From: Zychaea mexicana
Lineage: Eukaryota > Mucoromycota > Mucoromycetes > Mucorales > Lichtheimiaceae
NCBI RefSeq assembly: GCF_025766255.1
Contig: NW_026516675.1
Span: 1-64,000, forward strand
Reading direction: 5' to 3'
Length of the DNA stretch: 64,000 nt
The translations under genes were made by a program, and so were the position numbers. The notes under the pieces were generated by a model. That model made no database searches. It was not told the origin of the DNA and saw nothing but the letters and a program-made list of their open reading frames with translations. Positions 11,088 through 20,933 of the stretch are shown here, piece by piece. The stretch's first letter is position 1; the number at the start of each line of letters is the position of its first letter.

Positions 11088-12677
11088 TCATCTTCTTTTT
11101 GTTGGATGATGACCCGGCTTACTGCGTATAGCTTTTTCGGTCGGCTTGACTAATCTGCCACTTCTTGTATAAGTCTCAAGGGCTTGTTTGTTCGCAGGCA
11201 CTGTCTCGATCTCGGGGAAGCGTAGACGCAATATCATAGCTGCCAATTTTTGTTCCTCTTCGGGTAAGCCCGCGAGATGTTCTCTGTCGTTATCCGTGAG
11301 GGGATAGCTGGTGTGCCACACTGGAGTGATTTGTGTTTCTTGTGCGAGCTGGAGCATGTGCTGGAAACTGTTAGGCGTAGTTTGCTTTTCGGTGAAGACT
11401 GAGTGGAGCGCCGCGGCAACCGTCTCGGCAGTGGCAGCAGGTCGTTCGGTGGACACGTCATTCGCCTCTAATTCATCCACAATTGCCATGTCCTCATCGT
11501 CTGTGTCGGTGCTGGCGACGGGGGCTGTCGATTCGTTGTCGTCAGAGGCGGTCGAATCGTTGTCATCGGAGGCGGTCGATCCGTAGTCGTCATGGTCGGT
11601 TCGATGTTGTTGCTCGTTTGGTTGTTGCTCGTTTGTTGGTGAGGTTTCACGAGCTGGTGTCTCTTCCACATGTTGTGCGACATTGGAACTATGCTCAGTT
11701 ACCCCTGCTGAGGCTGGAGAGGACAGACCCGCATTGCCAGAGTTACGAATACGGCGTCGCTTGGTGCCTGCATTACTTTTGTTTCCTTGGACATGGTCGC
11801 TGGCGTTTGGGCAATTCACAGAGATGTGTCCGACTTTACCACATGTCCAGCAGGTGCGATAGTTGCGCGGGTTGGAAGGGCAAATACGAACGTGGTGGTC
11901 GGGTTTGTGACACCGGGCACAGTGTAACGGCATGGCAGCCCAAGTTGCGTAGAAATAGTCGTCGGTGGTAAGCCAAGAAATTACGTGTGACATTGCGCTA
12001 AATGGTTGTGCGCCTTCGATTGTTTGCCGATCAAGAACTGCAAATCCATTGCCCATGAAAAGGCCTGAGGAGGCATCGCGGTAATTACCACAGTCTAACA
12101 CTCGACCGTAAATGCTCATGCTATTAGTGATGCCTTCAAGTAGTTTGCTAGGGTTCATGAAGGGCAACTTGGACAGACGCACCTTAGTGACTTTGGCCTC
12201 GGAGGATAGGGCCAAACAAGGTTTGATAATGACCCCATTCTTGAAGGTAATTCCAGTGGAAATCGTATTATGGATGTCCTCCTCGTTCTCAAAGTATAGC
12301 TCTGCCAAAACACGAGGACCCTCTCGAACAGGTTGACCACCGCAGTTGGATGGGAACGTACGGGCGAGAAGTGTCATCAGTTTGCCTAGTGGTTCAGTGC
12401 GGCTACTCAGATCGAAGAAGACACTCTTTGCTGAAGCAGGGGAGCCGCCTACTCGATATACGTTGGAGTAGATTACACGCGTTGTCTTTTGGGCGTCAGT
12501 TTCATCAGGGGTAACGATCGTGTCGTGTTCTTGTCGCATCAAGGATTGACGATGCTTTTGAGCGACTCGCGCATAGGTGAGACGAGGCACTGGGAGCGGT
12601 TGATGTTGTGAGGAGGTGGGCGGTTGAGTGCCAGAGCCATTGTCTGGCTGGTCGTGATCAATAGCGGAAAGAGCCAT
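11088..12677 (-). CDS. LINE ORF1: RNA-binding gag-like protein with two CCHC knuckles
   Basis: This is a 529-residue ORF1 protein, which in LINEs coats the RNA and accompanies ORF2 protein to the target. The start is taken at ATG 12677 (MALSAIDHDQPDNG); the upstream TTG codons belong to the target duplication. Central residues resemble an RRM-like segment. Two zinc knuckles follow, CARCHKPDHHVRIC and CWTCGKVGHISVNC, both fitting CX2CX4HX4C. An acidic Asp/Ser/Thr-rich repeat region (STASDDN repeats) comes next, then a basic C-terminus (SKPGHHPTKRR). It lies just upstream of ORF2 on the same strand with 34 nt between. The reading frame is intact. Confidence 0.9.
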   Translation of the reverse strand: MALSAIDHDQPDNGSGTQPPTSSQHQPLPVPRLTYARVAQKHRQSLMRQEHDTIVTPDETDAQKTTRVIYSNVYRVGGSPASAKSVFFDLSSRTEPLGKLMTLLARTFPSNCGGQPVREGPRVLAELYFENEEDIHNTISTGITFKNGVIIKPCLALSSEAKVTKVRLSKLPFMNPSKLLEGITNSMSIYGRVLDCGNYRDASSGLFMGNGFAVLDRQTIEGAQPFSAMSHVISWLTTDDYFYATWAAMPLHCARCHKPDHHVRICPSNPRNYRTCWTCGKVGHISVNCPNASDHVQGNKSNAGTKRRRIRNSGNAGLSSPASAGVTEHSSNVAQHVEETPARETSPTNEQQPNEQQHRTDHDDYGSTASDDNDSTASDDNESTAPVASTDTDDEDMAIVDELEANDVSTERPAATAETVAAALHSVFTEKQTTPNSFQHMLQLAQETQITPVWHTSYPLTDNDREHLAGLPEEEQKLAAMILRLRFPEIETVPANKQALETYTRSGRLVKPTEKAIRSKPGHHPTKRR

Positions 12678-12678
12678 G

Positions 12679-12692
12679 AATAGTAGCAAATT
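12679..12692. repeat. Target-site duplication of LINE, right copy
   Basis: AATAGTAGCAAATT, identical to 6931-6944; adjoins the 5' end of the LINE. Confidence 0.85.
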
Positions 12693-13844
12693 GAATTTTA
12701 TCTTTAATAAAAAAATAACCTCTATGAAATCTAATTTATAGTTAAAAGAAAATAAAAAAGTTATAACTTATTTATAAATTGTAATATCCTTTAATTTAAT
12801 AACTTTAAAAAAGATTTATTTAAATAAAGATATATTTTTTTTTAATTTGTAACTTTTAATGAAATTTGTAACTTTTAAATATTTTTGTAACTTTTATAAA
12901 GATAAAAATTTCTTAAAGTAGCGGAACGGTAGTGAGTACCTCCTCCTTTAGGCTAGACCTTTAGGTCGACGCCTAACTTGACAGAATAAAGAAATATCAT
13001 AATTTTGTTATTTATAACAAAAATTATAGATATTGATTATTCTCCTATAATGATTTCAGAATATATAAATGATTTAAATGTGATGCATCATATTTTTTAT
13101 GAAAAATTAAATAATTTTATCAATGAATAAAATAAATCATAATTTATCTGATATATTTAATCAAAAAGAATTATTAAAAGCATATATTAAAAAACATAGT
13201 CTAGGTATATTATAAAAAACATTATATAATATTATATAAAACATTTATGGAAGAATATTATTAAAGCATAGAAAAAAAGGATTACCTAAACTTATTTTTA
13301 TAGGTTTTCTTTTTTTTTGATTTTTTTTTCAATTTTTATAGGTAGCTTTTTAATTTCTATATCTTTACTATTATTTAATACTGTCCGTTTTTTAGGAATA
13401 TGTAATTTACTATGTTTGCAATAAAGAAAATCTTTTTTAGTACCTTCAGGTATATTAGTTTTAATCTTATGGGAACAGAATCTACCCTTATGTTTTCCTT
13501 TTTTGAACTTATGCATTATTCATACTAAGGTATAGAAAATAATCTGACAAAAATGTTTCTTTTGAATTTTTTATTAATTTTTTTTCGTTTTCTAAGAAAT
13601 GATCAAATTCAGATTCCATAAAAATATTTATTTCTTCACATAGATTTTTTTGAATTTGAATATGGTTAAGTGGGAGATAATCATTAAGTGCAACCATTAT
13701 TAAACCTTTAGATGATTTTATTTTTATTTAAAAATAAAATTCAATTTTATAAATAATTTAAATCTTTGGATGATTTTGTTTTTATTTAAAAATAAAATTC
13801 AATTTTATAATTAATTTAAATTTTTGTTACCAATAAAAAATTTG
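12693..13844. other. AT-rich body of element A, no supported gene
   Basis: Strongly AT-rich DNA between the LINE and the right TIR. Two short minus-strand frames (13298-13516 and 13509-13697, Lys/Asn-rich) exist but match nothing I recognise. About 12913-13040 resembles sequence at 55440-55560 and, inverted, about 57890-57960, so part of this is a dispersed repeat. Confidence 0.5.
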
Positions 13845-15094
13845 TTACCAATAGTTTTTATACAAAAACAGTTGGTAATGCATATGCGCCAAGTCAAGAA
13901 GCGATTGCTGGATCCAGTATTGTTGTGCTTGAACGTCAGGGTCAAAGAAGCCAAAAGAAGTGATTGCCTTCCAAATGCATTTGACATATTCGTCCTCTTT
14001 GGTGTCGTCGTTCTCTTCCAGTGGTTGTAACGCCATTTCACACTGCTCAAAGATTTCTTGAACAGAATCGTCCAACGAAGGGAAAACATCCCCTCCTACT
14101 GTTTCTATTTCTGCAAGCTCTTGCTTTGTTAGTAAGTCTTGCCAGCAATCATCCTTGGGATCGATTATGAATAAGTGGACGGTACTGTACATTATTCACA
14201 TTTGCAAACCATTGTAAGTATTTAATGTGGTGGGTAGTAAAAAATTTGGATGTCAAAATCTTTAGACTTACTGCTCATAATCGCACTCCATTCCATATTG
14301 AAACATAATATCTTCCAGGTAGACTTTGGCACCGTCTTCCTTGGTGCGCAGCAACCACTTTTTCTCTTCTTCCATGCCTTCGTAATCTTTTTTGAAGCGG
14401 TCTTTTGCTTCGGCCGTCAATTCCCACGAGCTACTTTTCGATGTCTGTGTTGATGTCGTGGGTCTGCTTCTTTTCGACGAGCACTGTTCCTTTTTTTTGT
14501 TCTGTATCTGTGTTTTGATGTCGTCCCAGTCGATATTTTTCTATTTTAAATAAATCAGTAAGAGGTTGCATTTGATAAGTTTCGTGTCACTCGCATCTAC
14601 TATGTTGTCGACGTTCAACTGCTTTGCTACAATTTGATATCGCTTAATCCAGATACGCTTAATATCTGCGCGCAAATCAGTGTTTGCAGCTACTTCATTA
14701 CAGCGTGTGTAGAGAAAATCTCGCAAAGAGGGTTCCTTTTCCGAGGCCATGCAGATTTTGACATATGTTTCGATTGCTAAGTGCACAGAGTAGGATTAGT
14801 AGAGATTTTATTTGGAAACTGTTTCAACATACATTGCTGCGCTTTAAGTTCGCAATCAGTGCTAGTAGATGTTGCCATAGGAATAATGGTTGCCTTGAAA
14901 ACGAAAGTATCCTTATTATGAGGTTTCTGTAAAGGTGGATTGGAAGGGCAGGAAACCGAATCTGAAAAATCGGGCAGGTCTATTTGCACACCCCCTCATG
15001 CACACCCCCAGTCACACCCAGGTAGGATTTCCGTTACACACACCCCGCTGACATTTCTTTCATGCACACCCCCTCACACCCTTTTGACTGAAAA
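13826..15094 (-). repeat. Left arm of 1.27-kb inverted repeat
   Basis: Nearly identical, inverted, to 19666-20933. The inner end is at the CTTTTGACTGAAAA motif; the outer end is inside the AT-rich TIR (GGTAACAAATTTTTT). The inner part is rich in the CACACCCC motif (14989-15085). The arms flank the FAR1-MULE gene and each carries one copy of an unrecognised spliced gene pointing outward. Confidence 0.88.
13845..14878 (-). CDS. Spliced gene of unknown function in left arm (278 aa)
   Basis: The model is four exons on the minus strand: 14878-14833, 14776-14595, 14540-14272 and 14184-13845, giving 278 residues. The start is ATG 14878 (MATSTSTDCELKAQQ). Intron 2 would use a GC donor (GCGAGT), where the sister copy has GTGAGT; the others are GT..AG. 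The product is acidic and mostly helical. It contains DIKRIWIKRYQIV, a Lys/Ser/Thr linker (SSKRSRPTTSTQTSKSSSW), KWLLRTKEDGAKVYLEDI, and a C-terminal part with FIIDPKDDCWQDLLTKQE. I do not recognise a domain. The last residues (HMHYQLFLYKNYW and stop) are encoded by the AT-rich TIR, so the original C-terminus was probably lost when that element inserted. It may be a host gene carried in the arm rather than a transposon gene. Confidence 0.6.
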
Positions 15095-15244
15095 GAATTG
15101 GCAGTATGCATAAAGAAAATTGATACAGGATTCGTCCATTAGTCTAAGTATAAGGTGTTGGCAAAAAGAATAAAAAAAGAGAAAGTGGCAGGGAAAGTAA
15201 GAAAGGTAGCGAAAAAGTAAGAGGATCAAGTGTCAAGTAGCTGA

Positions 15245-15958
15245 TTAATTATTTCGGTTACAGGTGGTTAAGTCTTCGCCCTCAAAATCAAATACGTGAA
15301 TGGGATGCACTTCTTCGTTATTGGGAATCGTGAAATCGGGAAACGGTCGAATAGACCGCTCAAATGAATCTTCAAAAAGGGGATACCAAGGATCATTGTG
15401 ATTGCTTTTGTGTGGTTCACGACCCTCAGGCAATATTTCAGGCCACTGGATAGCTGCGTCGTTTTTGGTCATAACGAGTATGAAGTGGTTTCCAATAAGC
15501 TGGAGGACGATCGGGTCGGTGCTCTTGGCGTGTACTGGGTTGGTTGTTAAAGGGAAGAAAATGTGCGATTGTGCGCCATCTATAACAATTGGCGTTTCGA
15601 ACGTATCAGCGGCAATTTGACTGCATTCAGGCGAGATGAACCATTCACTTGAATATGGATCGAGTACTTTTAGTAAACGACCCTTGTCGTAGTATTAGTA
15701 AAGCGTATTGGCGTTGGAGAGGTACTGATCGAGCATCTTGGTCTTGACATCGATGTATCGCTCCTCTGTGTTATACAGCTCAACAGCTAAGGCCCGAAAG
15801 CCACAGTTACCATCTGGCATGGGATTATGCACCAATTCAACAGCTGATGGAGGGATCCATTTGCAAACAAGGTTGAGGTTGGGTACAAAGCGAATTTTTG
15901 GAGGAGGAGGGATGGTAAGTGCCATGTTGTTTGCTTCATTTGTTGTTGTTGGCTCCAT
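15245..15958 (-). pseudogene. OTU-type cysteine protease domain, one in-frame stop
   Basis: One minus-strand frame runs from ATG 15958 (MEPTTTNEANNMAL) to a stop at 15245. It contains the OTU signature MPDGNCGFRALAVELY (Asp and nucleophile Cys) and, further on, LIGNHFILVM (catalytic His). OTU enzymes cleave ubiquitin chains, and OTU domains are known passengers of Mutator-like elements. A TAA at 15695-15697 (after SNANTLY) interrupts the frame; downstream codons continue in frame (YYDKGRLLKVLDPYSSEW). It begins about 80 nt after the end of the transposase-like coding on the same strand. It may be a separate gene, or a C-terminal part of the MULE protein joined through splicing; I could not find an in-frame splice. 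Confidence 0.7.
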
Positions 15959-16028
15959 CTTTCCATTCCTATAGATATTAAGAATTTAAATAAAGAATTG
16001 GCTATACATCTTAATGCATAAAACTTTA

Positions 16029-19000
16029 CTATATTGCTGCAGCATCACAACCAATGCCGGTGTTTGCTTTCTTTCGGCTTTGAGAGTCTTGATGCTCTAA
16101 AGCGATCAGCTCACGCTTGTTGCTGCTGCTTTGTGGTTTTTGGGTGCTTTTGGGGATTGATTTTGGCTGCTGAAGCTGCTCAACGTCGATGAACATACCA
16201 TCATTGATAGATTTTAGGTGCGCGAGGAGAGTTTGCACGTTGTTGATTATCTGGAAAGCGGTGTACAAGATTGTTGAGGCGTGTGAGCTCTCCTTCGATT
16301 TGCGATTCCAGGCTTGGGGCTGTAAATGAACCAGTCATCGCCAAAATGTTGCTATTGCTATTGCTTGTTGTGTTTGGTTTTCCTAATAACAACAAAAATC
16401 AGCTACTGTACGTTATAAATATAACAGCTTTTACATAACAGCCATGACTACCTTGAGATGCCGTTTTCTCAGGATAAAGGTGCCAGCGTCTGGGAATTAA
16501 GCTTAATGGGATTTCACCCTATGGTGGAAGCACATGGCAGCACGGAATATCATAATGATACTTGATTGCACATTGGCAGTGATCAGTCTTTAACGGATTA
16601 TTGACTGTTAGCTCGTCACGGATGGCATAGAAAGCGAACTTGGAAGTTTTACGTTCCAAAGCTGCCAAACGCTGCTTTTGCTGTGGTGGGATATGCGAGT
16701 TTCCGCCAAAACGTTCCTTGTCGATCTGGCGCTTCCAATTCAAGTTCTAATATAAGGAAGAAAGCATGTAAGAGCCGCGTCACTAACGGATCAATATAAT
16801 TACTATAAGAGATAAACCTTCAATCGATAAAACTCGTCAGTTTGCGTAAAGGCAGTTAGGAGATTGCCACTTGAGGACATAATTGCCTTTTCATGTTAGC
16901 ATGCGTCCCTTCGACTCTATTTGTGCTGTCATTTCCGAAATGCTTTACATAAGTGAGACGATTGCCTACCCACTTGTCTTTTGAAGCAAGCTTTCTGTAT
17001 ACCGAAAAAACATGTTGAAGTCCAAGTATCATGTGGTCAAAAAATCCGTGCTTATTCAATTTTACACACCTTTGCCAATAGTCCATGACAACGTCGGGTC
17101 TTTTTGCTATTTGAGCAGCCTCCTCATACATCTTCATTGCCTTTTCTTCGAGCTTCTCGTTCGAAATCGTGGATCGCATATCGTTGAACTTGTCTTGATA
17201 CTCACTAGCCATTAAAAAATTGATAGCTTTCTTCAGTTCCTCGTAATGGTCCTTGACATCAAAAAGCTTGCGTAGGTTGACCCTGAAGTTGCGTCGTATA
17301 AGGATCTTGCATAGGATCTTCTTCGCTGTTGGAAAAACGCGGTCAAGAGCACCGGTCAAAGCAGATTCGCTGTCTGTTACAAACACACCAGGGGACGAAA
17401 CCTGATCAAGTGGCCAAACGACAGTTTGAAGGTTGCGAATCACCCAATCGTAGCTGTCGTTGTTTTCCTCTGATACCCAGCAGCCAGCAATGCAGAAAGT
17501 CATCAATTGGGGATATCCGATATTGCCATTCCAACAATGTTGATAAATGGCAACCGGTGCTTGTTTGTCTTGTAAGTGGCGTCCAAGGTAACAACTTCCG
17601 GGAATTGGCGAGCGAGTGCGATTGCCGATCTGTGCGCAAAGAAGAGAGACTGCAAAAAGCGTTTGTCGCCTTCTTGTTTTGCTTTCCATTGGACTTCGTA
17701 CTCGTCTTCTTGAAGCTTTTTGATTAGCTGGAACATTGCATGATCTGGGTCGTTGTTGAAGATGCGCTGACGAAGATTGGTGATGTCCTTAGGATGAGCA
17801 ATCTTGTTCTTGCTGGCAAGATACGACAATACAGCTTTGTTGGTTGCATGCGCCTGTACCATCTTCATAACTAGGGATCCGCACGGTTCGGTTCGGTTCG
17901 GTTCTTGAAGGGAACCGAACCGAACCGTCTAAAGCGAGAACCGAACCGACTAGAACCGACGAGAACCGTAGAACCGAAGAATCGAACCGAAGAACCGAAC
18001 CCATCATATATATAAAAAAGGCAAGAATCGGTATCTTTAAATGAAAGCTGATGTGTGTGTTCAGATGTCGCGGTATACTTGAATACTGCAGTAAAAAAGA
18101 ATAGTTTATTATTGTACATTGAACAGCGATCTCAAAATGAATAAGAGAAACAGAATGTAAACATTCTTATACGATGTGGGTCATTGCATGGTTAAAAGAT
18201 TAAAGCACAGTTTTTACAAAAAAAAGTGGAGCTTATAGTACTTACTTAGAGCGACTTAGTATTACTAGTACAATATGTTATCGTAACATTGGAGGAATTG
18301 AACCACAACCGGCAGTACATACAGCTGCTGTGTCTCTACGTGTGTATAGTGTATAGTGTCTCATAAAAGGCAAAGGGTGAATGGGTAAGATAATTCTGTT
18401 ATGAGCCCCAGAATGCGCAATCTCAAACGGAATGCACAAACTTGATAAAACTGATCGAGAAGCCATGATAAATCTAGTAAAGTAGTACGTCATGGAGAAA
18501 AATGCATTGTGGGTAGCAAAGTAGAGGAACAAGTAATGATGTGTGTCATGGGCGGAGAAAGCAAGCTGCCGTCAGAAGAAGTGTTTTTTTATTTTTTTCT
18601 CTTCTCTTCTTTACTATTTTTCACTCCCTTCTGCTTTTGCAGGTTTTGTTAAGGTTTTCAATAAAGTATGGCTTGCAAATACACTACTTCGTGGTCTTTT
18701 CGGAATAACATTGTTCGTAACTTCCATTATAGCCTACTTTATACTAATTACCAAAATCGCTGATTGCAATCTTCTGCCTCTCGGTTCTTCGGTTCTATGT
18801 ATACAGAACCGGTTCGGTTCCGGTTCGGTTCTTGGTAGGAACCGAACCGTATTTTCTCGGTTTCGGTTCGGTTCGGTTCCGGTTCTACGGTTCTGATACG
18901 GATCCCTATTCATAACGACCTCCTCATCGTGATCGAGTTTACGGAGCATAGGGTACGACGAAAGCTCGTTTGCCAACTCATGGTTATGACCGCCATCATA

Positions 19001-19384
19001 GAAAGAGACTATGTGCCATTGGTTGCTGGTCTGGTTCAAAGGACGAAGGATCATTTCGAATTTGCAACCAAACCGCTGAGAGTCCCTTTGACGAGTGTCG
19101 ATCTTTTTACCCTTGGATGATGCAATGGCCGTGCCCTCGTCATCTACAATAACCATTTGTCTTGTCGTGGTCTTCTGCTCTTCACATACGCCCTTGTTGA
19201 CTGGCTCACCATAATGCTTGCAAGCAATCTGGAGCTTCCTCTTATTTCCCGTCTTATTACTTCTAATAGTACGCAACGAGACACCATTTTCTTTGCCCCA
19301 TACATAGCAGGCAGTCTTTGCGGCATCGAATCCATCCCATGTAGTGCTAAGTTCTTCTAGAATTGAGGTCATTGTTTTTGACAT
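16029..19384 (-). pseudogene. FAR1/MULE transposase with SWIM finger, decayed and interrupted
   Basis: Coding order on the minus strand: ATG 19384 (MSKTMTSILEEL); FAR1-type DNA-binding domain with ACKHYG, RFGCKFEMILR and YDGGHNHELA (to 18918); a hAT-like insertion (18909-17872); the MULE core with VVTLDATYKTNKHRLPF (first Asp), VFVTDSESAL (second Asp) and NRVEGTHANMKRQL; an intron at about 16818-16747; and a SWIM finger (HCQCAIKYHYDIPCCHVL). A Ser/Asn/Gln-rich tail ends at 16029. Decay: a frameshift near 17515, another near 16870, a TAG after HVLPP (16519), and a frameshift near 16265. It lies between the 1.27-kb inverted arms with the OTU frame just downstream. Together these fit an autonomous MULE of the FAR1 type, now dead. 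Confidence 0.82.
17872..18909. mobile_element. hAT-like non-autonomous element with AACCG-rich ends
   Basis: This 1038-bp insertion is in the FAR1-MULE gene. It starts TAGGGATCCG and ends CGGATCCCTA, flanked by the direct repeat TTCATAAC (17864-17871 and 18910-18917). The 8-bp duplication and TAGGG termini point to hAT. Sub-terminal arms (about 17880-18000 and 18780-18900) are dense in GGTTC/GAACC repeats in opposite orientation. No transposase is visible. Removing it joins EEVVM to KMVQAH in one frame. A partial copy lies at about 60500-60928. Confidence 0.88.
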
Positions 19385-19665
19385 TGCATATAAATGAGCA
19401 GTAATGAGGTAGGTAGAAATTTTAATAAATAAAAGCGCGTTTGTATCACATCAAATGTTCCTGGATTTTTACATAATAAAACTGTCCGTCCTATGTATAC
19501 TCATATACAATGATGATAGGTAAAGAGGTGTTTCATATATATTTCTATCTAAGCATATACTTTATGCTGGATCATTTCTTTATTGCAAGTTCGCATAGCT
19601 TCAGGAATAAGCTGCATTACTGTAACTTTAATAAAGGATGTGCATGACCAAAATATTTTGCACAA

Positions 19666-20933
19666 TTTTCAGTCAAAAGGGTGTGAGGGGGTGTGCACGA
19701 AAGAAATGTCAGCGGGGTGTGTGTAACGGAAATCCTACCTGGGTGTGACTGGGGGTGTGCATGAGGGGGTGTGCAAATAGACCTGCCCGATTTTTCAGAT
19801 TCGGTTTCCTGCCCTTCCAATCCACCTTTACAGAAACCTCATAATAAGGATACTTTCGTTTTCAAGGCAACCATTATTCCCATGGCAACATCTACTAGCA
19901 CTGATTGCGAACTTAAAGCGCAGCAATGTATGTTGAAACAGTTTCCAAATAAAATCTTTACTAATCGTACTCTGTGCACTTAGCAATCGAAACATATGTC
20001 AAAATCTGCATGGCCTCGGAAAAGGAACCCTCTTTGTGAGATTTTCTCTACACACGCTGTAATGAAGTAGCTGCAAACACTGATTTGCGCGCAGATATTA
20101 AGCGTATCTGGATTAAGCGATATCAAATTGTAGCGAAGCAGTTGAACGTCGACAACATAGTAGATGTGAGTGACACGAAACTTATCAAATGCAACCTCTT
20201 ACTGATTTATTTAAAATAGAAAAATATCGACTGGGACGACATCAAAACACAGATACAGAACAAAAAAAAGGAACAGTACTCGTCGAAAAGAAGCAGACCT
20301 ACGACATCAACACAGACATCGAAAAGTAGCTCGTGGGAATTGACGGCCGAAGCAAAAGACCGCTTCAAAAAAGATTACGAAGGCATGGAAGAAGAGAAAA
20401 AGTGGTTGCTGCGCACCAAGGAAGACGGTGCCAAAGTCTACCTGGAAGATATTATGTTTCAATACGGAATGGAGTGCGATTATGAGTAGTAAGTCTAAAG
20501 ATTTTGACATCCAAATTTTTTACTACCCACCACATTAAACTCTTACAATGGTTTGCAAATGTGAATAATGTACAGTACTGTCCACTCATTCATAATCGAT
20601 CCCAAGGATGATTGCTGGCAAGACTTGCTAACAAAGCAAGAGCTTGCAGAAATAGAAACAGTAGGAGGGGATGTTTTCCCTTCGTTGGACGATTCTGTTC
20701 AAGAAATCTTTGAGCAGTGTGAAATGGCGTTACAACCACTGGAAGAGAACGATGACACCAAAGAGGACGAATATGTCAAATGCATTTGGAAGGCAATCAC
20801 TTCTTTTGGCTTCTTTGACCCTGACGTTCAAGCACAACAATACTGGATCCAGTAATCGCTTCTTGACTTGGCGCATATGCATTACCAACTGTTTTTGTAT
20901 AAAAACTATTGGTAACAAATTTTTTGTTAGTAA
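19666..20933 (+). repeat. Right arm of 1.27-kb inverted repeat
   Basis: Inverted copy of 13826-15094. The few differences include three C-to-T type changes that break the gene copy here. Confidence 0.88.
19882..20921 (+). pseudogene. Right-arm copy of the unknown gene, broken
   Basis: This is the sister of 13845-14878, start ATG 19882, with the same exon layout (intron 1 begins 19928, exon 2 at 19984). Compared with the left copy it has a TGA where the left has CGA (about 20037, after KEPSL), a TAA where the left has CAA (after QYWIQ, about 20853), and TAG for CAG at an exon end (about 20488). All three are C-to-T changes on the coding strand. Upstream ORF-like sequence (19771 onward, MQIDLPDF) overlaps the CACACCCC-rich region and is probably not coding. 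The copy ends inside the TIR of element B. Confidence 0.6.

Larger units (their letters stand above)
6945..12678 (-). mobile_element. L1-like LINE with intact ORF1 and ORF2
   Basis: This is a non-LTR retrotransposon on the minus strand, bounded by a 14-bp direct repeat AATAGTAGCAAATT (6931-6944 and 12679-12692) that serves as the target-site duplication. The 3' end (low coordinates) is a short poly(A), seen as T's at 6943-6953. A second run of 42 T's lies at 7158-7199. ORF1 (12677-11088) and ORF2 (11053-7235) are both open, with a 34-nt gap. The 5' end sits one base from the ORF1 ATG, so there is no 5' UTR in this copy. It is inserted into the AT-rich element 6865-13881. Confidence 0.9.
6865..13881. 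mobile_element. AT-rich TIR element (family A/B), split by a LINE
   Basis: About 65 bases starting GCATTACCAACTGTTTT at 6865 are repeated inverted, ending at 13881, with a few mismatches. Both copies continue with ATAAAAACTAT, GTAACAAATTTTTT and TTGGTAACAAAAATTTAAA. ATAT adjoins both ends (6861-6864 and 13882-13885) and could be a TSD or part of a palindromic target. With the LINE removed the element is about 1.27 kb, very AT-rich, and has no convincing gene. It lies inside or at the end of the 5380 gene on the left and next to the unrecognised gene (13845-14878) on the right. The same end sequence recurs at 20879. Confidence 0.6.

Noticed and set aside
13824..14030. Plus-strand frame across the TIR into the left arm
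   Set aside because: Antisense to a four-exon gene model with better support; repeated in the other arm only because the arms are copies.
15000..15085. CACACCCC-rich block as a telomere-like repeat
   Set aside because: Irregular spacing, internal, and mirrored at 19680-19785 as part of the arms.
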